Of a stretch of 14,630 bases of DNA, positions 1 to 6,505 are shown piece by piece. The position numbers and the translations under genes are program-made. Positions within the stretch are counted from its first letter, which is position 1; every line of letters begins with the position of its first letter. The DNA comes from an uncultured Oscillospiraceae bacterium (GTDB taxonomy: Bacteria > Bacillota_A > Clostridia > Oscillospirales > Oscillospiraceae): assembly GCA_910584605.1 (NCBI GenBank), contig CAJUAW010000069.1:1-14630 (forward strand). Reading direction: 5' to 3'. The notes under the pieces were generated by a model. That model saw nothing but the letters and a program-made list of their open reading frames with translations, was not told where the DNA came from and did no database searches.

Positions 1-42
1 CAAAACTATATTTTTTCCTCGGCGTTTTCTTTCATTTTATCA

Positions 43-774
43 TTGGCGCTGACACTCAAAGGCGCTATGGATAAGGCTGTTAAAAACAGGCTCATTCCAA
101 GCTCGCCTTGTGATGGTGTCACACTCCCCAAGGGTCAAAAGAAAGAGGCTGTCATCTACGATGAGGCACAGACTCAGCGGCTCATCCAGGCAGCAAAGGG
201 CACCGAGATGGAGCTTGTGATTGATATAGAGCTTTGTCTGGGCCTGCGCCGTGGGGAACTGCTGGGTTTGCAGTGGTGTGACATCGACTGGGAGCATAGC
301 AAGCTCAAAGTCATTCGCACCCGTACACTGGCAGACAGCAAAATCGTTGTGAAAGAGCCAAAAACGGAATCCGGCACCCGGACATTGGACGTGCCCCTGC
401 CACTGATGGCAAAGCTGAAACGGCATAAAGTATGTTGTGCTGAACGTCAGCTTGCAATGGGTAAAGCTTACACAGTGAGCGATTATATCATCGTTCACCC
501 GGACGGCAAGCCTATCTATCCCGAATATCTCACCCAGATGCTGGCCAAACTCCAAAAGAAGGCCAATCTGCCCAAGTGCCGCTTCCACGACCTGCGCCAC
601 CTTTGTGCCACCATTATGCTGATGAAGGGTGTCAATGTGAAGGTGGTCCAGAAAATCTTAGGCCACAAAGACATTACCACCACATTGAACATTTACAGCC
701 ATGTCTTAGCGTCCTCCGCCAAAGACGCCGCTGACAAGATGGGTGAATTTCTTTACGGTGGTGTCGGAGCCTGA
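43..774 (+). CDS. Tyrosine recombinase (phage/ICE integrase), catalytic C-terminal part
   Basis: Site-specific recombinase that would integrate or excise a mobile element by breaking and rejoining DNA through a catalytic tyrosine. Numbered from the TTG at 43, the catalytic set is visible: Arg69 in GLRRGELLGL, a beta-hairpin Lys near 107, His182 and Arg185 in FHDLRHLCAT, His208 in LGHKD and the nucleophile Tyr218 in LNIYSHV. At 243 residues it is short: integrases of this class usually have about 380-400, so the arm-binding and part of the core-binding domain are missing. The frame stays open to base 1, but those 14 upstream residues do not resemble an integrase, and neither do the other two frames. 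The protein is therefore either cut by the window edge or truncated near base 45. A tRNA-like attachment site lies 130 bp downstream, as expected for such an enzyme. The family call is firm; integrity is doubtful. Confidence 0.85.
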   Translation: MALTLKGAMDKAVKNRLIPSSPCDGVTLPKGQKKEAVIYDEAQTQRLIQAAKGTEMELVIDIELCLGLRRGELLGLQWCDIDWEHSKLKVIRTRTLADSKIVVKEPKTESGTRTLDVPLPLMAKLKRHKVCCAERQLAMGKAYTVSDYIIVHPDGKPIYPEYLTQMLAKLQKKANLPKCRFHDLRHLCATIMLMKGVNVKVVQKILGHKDITTTLNIYSHVLASSAKDAADKMGEFLYGGVGA

Positions 775-822
775 GCCGTAACCGCCAACCGATAACCTTA
801 CGAATGGCGTTTTGGGGTGGTT

Positions 823-890
823 GGTCGGCGAGCGGTCGGCCAAACCCGCTGACAAACCCCAGAACTCCAAGGCGAGGGTCGGCAGGTCGG
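823..890. repeat. Cluster of four GGTCGG repeats next to the integrase
   Basis: The hexamer GGTCGG occurs at 823-828, 834-839, 877-882 and 885-890, all in the same orientation, between the integrase stop codon and the tRNA-like attachment site. Close pairs of short direct repeats in this position are what arm-type integrase or excisionase binding sites look like. The function is inferred from position only. Confidence 0.4.
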
Positions 891-905
891 TTTACATAAG
901 ACGGA

Positions 906-928
906 TTCGACTCCCGCCTCGCGCACCA
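906..928 (+). other. Partial tRNA 3' end, candidate integrase attachment site (attR-like)
   Basis: The spacing matches a tRNA 3' half exactly: T-loop TTCGACT (906-912), T-stem 3' strand CCCGC (913-917), acceptor 3' strand CTCGCGC (918-924), discriminator A (925) and CCA (926-928). The 5' partner strand is wrong: 901-905 pairs at only three of five positions, and no GCGCGAG acceptor strand, D-arm or anticodon arm is found upstream, so this is not a full tRNA gene. That is the pattern left when an element integrates into the 3' end of a tRNA gene and copies the end of it at its far border. A 5' start of GCGCGAG would suit a tRNA-Leu, but I cannot confirm the identity. Confidence 0.6.
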
Positions 929-929
929 C

Positions 930-958
930 AAAGGGACATCCGAAAGGATGTCCCTTTT
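930..958 (+). terminator. Rho-independent terminator directly after the tRNA-like 3' end
   Basis: A perfect stem pairs 930-941 (AAAGGGACATCC) with 946-957 across a GAAA tetraloop and ends in TTTT. It begins two bases after the CCA end, which is where the terminator of the original tRNA gene would be. It supports reading 906 onward as resident chromosome. Confidence 0.85.
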
Positions 959-1126
959 GCTTTGGCTATCGTCGCTAAAACGGTGTTTTTCTTTGGTTGC
1001 AGTCTGATTTTTCATGGAAAGAAGTTTTTGCCCGATTCCATTCTGGCCAGTCCAGCCTAGCCAAAGTTATATCGCATTTGGCCGGCCGGCGGACGCAGAT
1101 GCTCAGCCTGCATCGATATGTTTTGT

Positions 1127-1213
1127 CCCAATTCGACCTCGTGTTCCCAGCAGGGTTCAACCTTTTACATTCCAATGAGCCCATAGGCTGAAGGAACACG
1201 AAGTCGAATTGGG
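1127..1213. repeat. 87-bp element with 21-bp inverted arms
   Basis: Bases 1127-1147 and 1193-1213 are reverse complements at 20 of 21 positions; the single mismatch is C1138 opposite A1202. The 45 bases between them contain a smaller hairpin (AGCC-CATA-GGCT, 1179-1190). A T-rich stretch (TATTTTTT) follows on the plus strand. No flanking direct duplication is seen and no reading frame fits. It could be a miniature inverted-repeat element, a structured RNA, or a large terminator for the chemoreceptor gene that ends at 1267 on the minus strand. The rest of 960-1266 shows no gene. Confidence 0.6.
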
Positions 1214-1266
1214 CGTATATTTTTTACGATTCTTTACCAAGCCCCATAGCGCAAGGAGCGCCAGGT

Positions 1267-3220
1267 TTAATTCAATTGAAATTTATGCACCAGATCATTC
1301 ATCCGCAGCGACTGATCCGACAGCTCCTGTGCCGTAGCGGCGCTTTGCTCCGAAGTCGACGAGGTACTTTGAACAATGGAGGAGATTTGTTCGATCCCCT
1401 CTGTAACCTGAGCGATCGAGGTGGTCTGTTCTCCAACGGCTTCTACCATTGCGCTCATTTTGGCGGTCACATTTTCCGCGATTGTGCTGGTCGAGTCCAA
1501 CGACCCCGTCACCTTTGCAAATACCTGGCCGCCCTCCGCGACAGCGGCGATGGAAGCCTCGATCAGTTCCTTGGTCGCCTTAGCCGCCTCATCAGACCGG
1601 GAAGCGAGATTGCGCACCTCGTCGGCTACCACGGCAAAGCCTTTGCCCGCGCTGCCCGCCCGGGCCGCCTCTACAGCGGCATTCAATGCCAAGATATTTG
1701 TCTGAAACGCGATGTTTTCAATCGTGTCAATAATTTTGCTGATTTCCATGGAGGAGCCGGAGATTCTCTGCATTGCGGTATTCAGCTCCTTGACATAGTC
1801 TACGCAGATTCCAAGCTGTGTTCCCACCTGCGTCACAAAATCTCCCGCTTCCTCTGCAGCGGAAACGGTCTGGTTTGCGCTCTCCGCGATGCTGGCGGCG
1901 GTGAAGAAAAGTTTCTGAACGGCGCTGGTCTGCTCTGTGGCCCCCTGGCTCAAGGACTGCGCGCCGTTGGACACCTGAACGGCGCTGCTGGCCACGGCTC
2001 CGGCGGATTGGCTGATCTGGGAAAGCGTATGCCGCAGAGCATTGTGGATCGCCTTGATGGACTGCTCCATGGTCACAAAATCGCCCCAGTATGTACGGGT
2101 GATATTCTCGCGGAAATCTCCCCGCGCCATTTTCCCCAGGTGGTGAGACGCATCCTGGAGCACATCGTTCAGGCGGAGAATCGTCGTGTTCAGCGCCATG
2201 GTCAGCTTGGCGGTCTCATCCTTGGAGCGGGCCACTGGGGTCGGTGAACTCAGATCGCCGTCTGCCAGCTGCTCCAGCCGGACAACGCAGGACTGGATGG
2301 GGCCGGAAATGGACTGCCCCACCTTGACCGCCACGGGGAACGTGGCCAGCACAACAAGAGCCACCACCAAGACCGTCAGCATAAGGCTGCGGTCCAGTGT
2401 GGACTTGAATTCCCGCTGGCTGGCTTCTATGGCGATGCTCCACTTCTGAAAGCCTCCAATGGGGGCGAAACCAACGAATTTATTGTCGCCATAAAAGTTG
2501 TAGGCCCCGAAGCCGGTCTCCCCCTGGAGCATACGCTGGTTTACAGCGGCCACATCCGCTACACTGGAGTCTGTTTTTGCGGCCTCGATCATGTTGGAAC
2601 CCGACTCCACGATGGAGGCATCCCGATGACCGATGACATTGCCCCGGTGGTCCAGCACATAAGCCACGCCATCGCGGCCCATGGACAGGTCAACTACGAT
2701 GTCCGACAGGAAATCCGCGCTGATCCCGCCGTAAACGATGCCGTCAAAGCGGCCGTTGGTAATGATGGGGACCTCAAGCAGGAAGATCATCTGCTGGCCG
2801 TCGTTCATAATATCGGAGATGTAGGGCTGCATAGTGGTTTTACACTGCTGGAAATAATCTTCCTCTGCATAGCTGTAGCCTGTGGAGGAAAAGCCGTCGG
2901 CATCCATTTTTCCCGTGTACAGAAACCCATTTCGCTGGGCAATTTCATCCCGGACAGACACCAGCTCCTGGTCCATGGGATCGGAGCTGCGGAACATATC
3001 AGAGGCGGCGGCCTCCTGAAGCGCCGTCCAGTAGTTCCCCATCCTCCATTCCACCGCGTTCGCGGTTCGCGGCCATTTGTGTAGCGGGGCCCAGGGTTTT
3101 TGTCATCACATCATCGATTCCGGCGGCGTTGAGCAGGGCTGTAATTACACCAATCAGCACGGAGCCGATCAGCACCACCGACAGCATACTGACTTGTATT
3201 TTTGATTTGATCGACTTCAT
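1267..3220 (-). pseudogene. Methyl-accepting chemotaxis protein, frameshifted by a 7-bp tandem duplication
   Basis: A transmembrane chemoreceptor that would sense a ligand outside the cell and control CheA through CheW. Translation starts at ATG 3220 behind AGAGGAAG and gives a first membrane helix (about residues 9-30). After codon 51 the frame is lost because TTCGCGG is present twice in tandem (plus strand 3059-3065 and 3066-3072). Deleting one copy gives a continuous 648-residue protein reading QMAANAVEWRMGNYW across the joint. It then has a double-Cache-like sensor (about 35-270), a second helix (about 275-298), HAMP, and a signalling domain whose hairpin tip contains ENIAFQTNILALNAAVEAAR and GKGFAVVADEVRNLA. 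As written, only a 595-codon frame from GTG 3054 remains, lacking the first helix and so probably not inserted correctly. The gene is divergent from the two-component operon. A sequencing error is possible, but an exact duplication is more like real slippage. Confidence 0.88.
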
Positions 3221-3317
3221 GTATCATCTTCCTCTCTTCTGAAGTTTGGTGTGGGGAACGAGACACATTCCTCTCCAGGATATACCATAGCCAGCAAATG
3301 CATTTCCAGTCCACTTT

Positions 3318-3346
3318 ATACTAGCATGACGCCATAGAGAATTCAA
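3318..3346 (-). promoter_or_regulatory. Candidate sigma-A promoter for the chemoreceptor gene
   Basis: On the minus strand, TTGAAT (3346-3341) and TAGTAT (3323-3318) are separated by 17 bases, about 100 bp upstream of the chemoreceptor start codon. The -35 is good and the -10 is moderate. I saw no sigma-28 (flagellar) promoter pattern, which is common for chemoreceptor genes. Confidence 0.4.
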
Positions 3347-3482
3347 TCCGAAATGTGCGGCTTTGCACCTGGGGGCTGTTGTGTACTTTGCCGGATTTTG
3401 AGGCTCCATTTCCAACAAGACATTGTGAAAGATGTGTTTCATTTCGGGTTCGCCAGCTGCCCTGGCCAGCGAAAACAGAGGC

Positions 3483-3511
3483 TTGACTTTTTCGCGGTTT
3501 CTAATTAAAAT
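3483..3511 (+). promoter_or_regulatory. Sigma-A promoter for the response regulator-kinase operon
   Basis: TTGACT (3483-3488) and TAAAAT (3506-3511) are separated by exactly 17 bases, about 55 bp before the ATG at 3566. Each box matches the consensus at five of six positions. The leader that follows carries a short palindrome at 3530-3541 (TGCGA-CT-TCGCA) and the ribosome binding site GGAGG at 3554-3558. Confidence 0.65.
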
Positions 3512-3565
3512 GAACTACGTATCGCTTCATGCGACTTCGCAATAATAAAAGCTGGAGGTAGCCAC

Positions 3566-3928
3566 ATGAAAAAGAGTATTTTAGTTGTCGATGACGACAA
3601 TATGAATTTGGCCAGGACACAGATCATCCTTGGGAAGGAATATGACGTACTCACGGCGGAATCAGGGATGGATGCGCTGATGAGGTTGAGGGACACGAAG
3701 GTAGACATGGTACTTCTGGACATTGATATGCCGGAGATGAACGGTATTGAGACCTTTGAGCGCATGAAGGGTTTTGCCCCCGAGATCCCCGTGATCTTTT
3801 TGACTGCATCGGGGCTGGAGGAGGATGTGGTCAGCGCCATCAAGCTGGGCGCAGTGAACTATCTTAAAAAACCCTACCGTCCCCAGGAGCTGCTGAAACG
3901 GATCTCCCAGGAGTTTGAGGCGCGATGA
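3566..3928 (+). CDS. Single-domain response regulator (CheY-like receiver)
   Basis: A 120-residue protein made of a receiver domain only, with no DNA-binding or enzymatic output. Mg-binding acidic residues Asp9-Asp11 lie in ILVVDDDN, the phospho-acceptor is Asp52 in LLDIDMPEMNG, the switch residue is Thr80 in FLTAS and the conserved lysine is Lys102 in KKPY. GGAGG lies seven bases before the ATG. The stop codon overlaps the start of the next kinase gene in ATGA, so the two are translationally coupled and this is very likely a partner of that kinase. With no output domain it must act by binding another protein: a motility switch, a kinase, or an HPt domain as a phosphate sink are all possible. 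The divergent chemoreceptor gene favours a chemotaxis-type role, but that is inference. Confidence 0.95.
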   Translation: MKKSILVVDDDNMNLARTQIILGKEYDVLTAESGMDALMRLRDTKVDMVLLDIDMPEMNGIETFERMKGFAPEIPVIFLTASGLEEDVVSAIKLGAVNYLKKPYRPQELLKRISQEFEAR

Positions 3929-6459
3929 GACCGGAGGAACAGACAAGCAGGCACCTTCTGCTGGCGGTTATTATTACGGTACTTAGCGGTATCTTGAATT
4001 TTGTCACATTGGTCATGTCATGGGAATACTGGATGATTCTGCCGGTAGCAGCAGGATGCTGCAGCGTGTGGATTTTGCACATTACAAAGCTTGGGGCGGA
4101 TACGTTTTACGAAAATCTGTGCGCGGGAGTGATGCTGGCCGAATTCTTTTTCTTCAGCGTACATGAATCCAGCCTTTATGATATACCAGCCATGGCCTGT
4201 ATCCTGATCCTTGCGCTGTTCATGCTGAATAAAAAGTGGATCTTGCATGGGATAGCCGTCCTGTATGTGCTGGCGCTGCTGTACCACGGTTTGATCCTTC
4301 ATACCATCTCGCCTCAAATGGGCTTCCGGGACATCGTGCGCATCGGGCTTGGCGCTGTTGTGACCCTTGGAGGAACTGCGCTGGCGCGGTACTGGGTCAA
4401 CCGGCGGAATATGCAGCGGAAGTGGTATGAGCATGTATTTGAAGAGCTGGAGACGACGGGGAAGCAAAACGCCGTCTTTCTATCCAATGTATCCCATGAG
4501 CTTCGCACGCCGATCAATATGGTGATCGGCATCAGCGAGGTAGCCCTGGCGAAGGAGCTTCCCCCGGACATCCGCTCGGATATGTCATCCATCAAGCTGG
4601 CGGGAAAGCGCCTGTCCAACCAGATTAACAATATGCTGGACTATACGGAGATCTTGGAAGGTACGCTGACCCCGGCCAAAAAAGAATATATGATCACCTC
4701 GGTGCTGAACGATGTGATCACAACGGTGGCGCTGCAAACCAACCGGCAGCATTTGGAGTTGGTGTTTGATATCGACCCCAATGTGCCGGCAACCCTGGTT
4801 GGCGATGCGGAAAAGATTTCCCATGTGCTCAAAATCCTGGTAGAAAATTCCATCAAGTTTACGGAAGAGGGCGGCGTGAATATCCGGATCAAGCACCGCC
4901 GGGAGAATTACGGCGCCAATCTGGTCATTGACATCTGTGACACCGGCATCGGCATGACCGATTCTCAGCTGACACAGATGTATAATGTCTTTTATCAGGC
5001 GGATACCGGGAGCAGCCGTCTGGCGGGAGGGCTCGGCCTTGGCCTCCCCATCGCGCAGGGAATTTTGACCGCCATGGGCGGTTTTATCCATTTCAACAGC
5101 GAGGAGCGGCAGGGACTGTCCGCCCATATTGTGATTCCCCAGGGGGTTGTGGATGAGCGGCCATGCATCGTGCTCAATCACCCGGAACAGCTGTGTATAG
5201 CCTGCTACTTCAGGCCGGAACGATATGTCTGTGATGAGGTCCGGGGATATTACGACGGGCTGATCTATAGTCTGATCCATGGGCTTGGTATCCAAGGATA
5301 CCAGGCGCATAATTTTGAGGCTCTGCTCAAATTGCGGCGCAGCCACGAGCTGACCCATGTGTTCATTGCCCAGTCGGAGTATGATGAGAACCGGGAGTAT
5401 TACGAGGAGCTGACAAATACGCTCCGTGTTATCGTAATCGCAGAGAGGGATTTCACGCTGAGCGCTGAAAGCCGTCTGCTTGTGATACATAAGCCCTTTT
5501 CCGCCCTTTCCGTGGCGAACCTGCTGAACGGCGAGATGGGGGAACGCGGGTTCGCGGAGGACCAGGCTGCAGGCCGGAAGCCCTTTACCTGCGTTGGAGT
5601 CCGGGCCTTGGCGGTGGATGATGAAGAGATGAACCTCATGGTCGCAAAGGGAGTTTTGGGAAACTATGGAATCGAGGTAGACACCTGCCTGAGCGGAAAA
5701 GAGGCCATCGCCCAGTGCGGAACCACCGCCTACGACATCATCTTTCTGGATCATATGATGCCCGGCTTTGACGGCGTGGAGACGCTGAAGAGAATTCGGG
5801 AGCTTCGGAACGGAATGTACCAGGACCTGCCAGTGATCGCGCTGACCGCCAATACCGTCAGCGGCGCGCGGGAAATGTTCCGCAACGAGGGATTCACTGA
5901 ATTTGTCCCCAAACCAATCGAACGGATGGTTCTGGAGCGGGTGCTGCGGAAGGTTTTGCCCAAGAGCTGCATCCAATACAGCGTAACGCCCGCAAAGGGG
6001 GAAATGCCTGCGGAAGAACTTCCGGAACCCGCGCGGAGCGTCCCGGCGGACAGCCCGGAGCAGGCCGGGCCGGCTGAGCCTCCAGCACACCAGGCAGATG
6101 CCTCCGCGATCCCCTATGACCGGCTTGCTCAGTCCGGCATCAACGTGGACATGGGACTGGATTATTGTGCCGGGGACGAGGATTTTTATCGGGAAATGCT
6201 TCGGCTTTTCAGCGCCCAGGGCGAGGAAAAGCGGACGGAGATCACCGCGTTATATGAAAGCGCCAACTGGGCGGACTATGCGATCAAGGTCCACGCGCTG
6301 AAGAGCACGTCGCTGACCATCGGCGCGGAGGCGCTTTCCGCACAGGCAAAGGAGCTGGAGCTGGCGGGAAAGCGGGGCGATGTTGACTTTATCCAGGCAC
6401 ATCACCATGCGCTGCTGAGCGCGCATGAAGAACTCTGCGCGCAAATTACCGGGCTGTAG
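3925..6459 (+). CDS. Membrane hybrid sensor histidine kinase with pseudo-receiver, receiver and HPt domains
   Basis: An 844-residue membrane kinase containing a complete phosphorelay chain. About six membrane helices fill residues 12-157 with little extracellular sequence, suggesting a signal within or near the membrane. The dimerisation domain carries phospho-acceptor His191 in SNVSHELRTPIN. The ATPase domain shows Asn308 (VENSIKF), Asp339 (DTGIGM) and the glycine loop GGLGLGLPI (368-376). Residues 411-535 have receiver-like size and position but no acidic pocket or phospho-aspartate, so they look like a degenerate receiver. A true receiver follows (Asp565/566, phospho-acceptor Asp609 in IIFLDHMMPG, Thr641, Lys663). 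After a Pro/Ala/Glu-rich linker (about 690-725) comes an HPt domain with His790 in KVHALKSTS. It is coupled to the upstream regulator by a 4-bp overlap, and a second kinase follows 46 bp downstream. The ligand is unknown. Confidence 0.95.
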   Translation: MRPEEQTSRHLLLAVIITVLSGILNFVTLVMSWEYWMILPVAAGCCSVWILHITKLGADTFYENLCAGVMLAEFFFFSVHESSLYDIPAMACILILALFMLNKKWILHGIAVLYVLALLYHGLILHTISPQMGFRDIVRIGLGAVVTLGGTALARYWVNRRNMQRKWYEHVFEELETTGKQNAVFLSNVSHELRTPINMVIGISEVALAKELPPDIRSDMSSIKLAGKRLSNQINNMLDYTEILEGTLTPAKKEYMITSVLNDVITTVALQTNRQHLELVFDIDPNVPATLVGDAEKISHVLKILVENSIKFTEEGGVNIRIKHRRENYGANLVIDICDTGIGMTDSQLTQMYNVFYQADTGSSRLAGGLGLGLPIAQGILTAMGGFIHFNSEERQGLSAHIVIPQGVVDERPCIVLNHPEQLCIACYFRPERYVCDEVRGYYDGLIYSLIHGLGIQGYQAHNFEALLKLRRSHELTHVFIAQSEYDENREYYEELTNTLRVIVIAERDFTLSAESRLLVIHKPFSALSVANLLNGEMGERGFAEDQAAGRKPFTCVGVRALAVDDEEMNLMVAKGVLGNYGIEVDTCLSGKEAIAQCGTTAYDIIFLDHMMPGFDGVETLKRIRELRNGMYQDLPVIALTANTVSGAREMFRNEGFTEFVPKPIERMVLERVLRKVLPKSCIQYSVTPAKGEMPAEELPEPARSVPADSPEQAGPAEPPAHQADASAIPYDRLAQSGINVDMGLDYCAGDEDFYREMLRLFSAQGEEKRTEITALYESANWADYAIKVHALKSTSLTIGAEALSAQAKELELAGKRGDVDFIQAHHHALLSAHEELCAQITGL

Positions 6460-6505
6460 CTTTTTCTTTTCCTGAAAATATTACGATTTGAGGGTGGGAA
6501 ACCGC

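Noticed and set aside
841..928. A complete tRNA or tmRNA gene ending in CCA at 928
   Set aside because: No D-arm, anticodon arm or 5' acceptor strand could be paired; GCGAG at 873-877 pairs with part of the acceptor strand but the span is too short.
674..1015. Minus-strand open frame containing ARRESNPSY
   Set aside because: This is the antisense translation of the tRNA-like 3' end, a well-known kind of false protein call.
1276..2247. 323-codon open frame on the plus strand
   Set aside because: It is antisense to the chemoreceptor signalling domain, whose sequence is unmistakable; the composition is not protein-like.
3040..3080. Programmed ribosomal frameshift in the chemoreceptor gene
   Set aside because: No slippery heptamer or downstream structure is seen, and the exact 7-bp tandem duplication explains the frame change fully.
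3224..3268. 14-codon leader-like frame upstream of the chemoreceptor gene (minus strand)
   Set aside because: The purine-rich GGAGAGG lies too close to its ATG to serve as a binding site, and the frame overlaps the chemoreceptor's own ribosome binding site.
4585..6090. 501-codon open frame on the minus strand
   Set aside because: It is antisense to the strongly supported kinase 1 and has no recognisable motifs or ribosome binding site; it is a shadow of high-G+C coding sequence.
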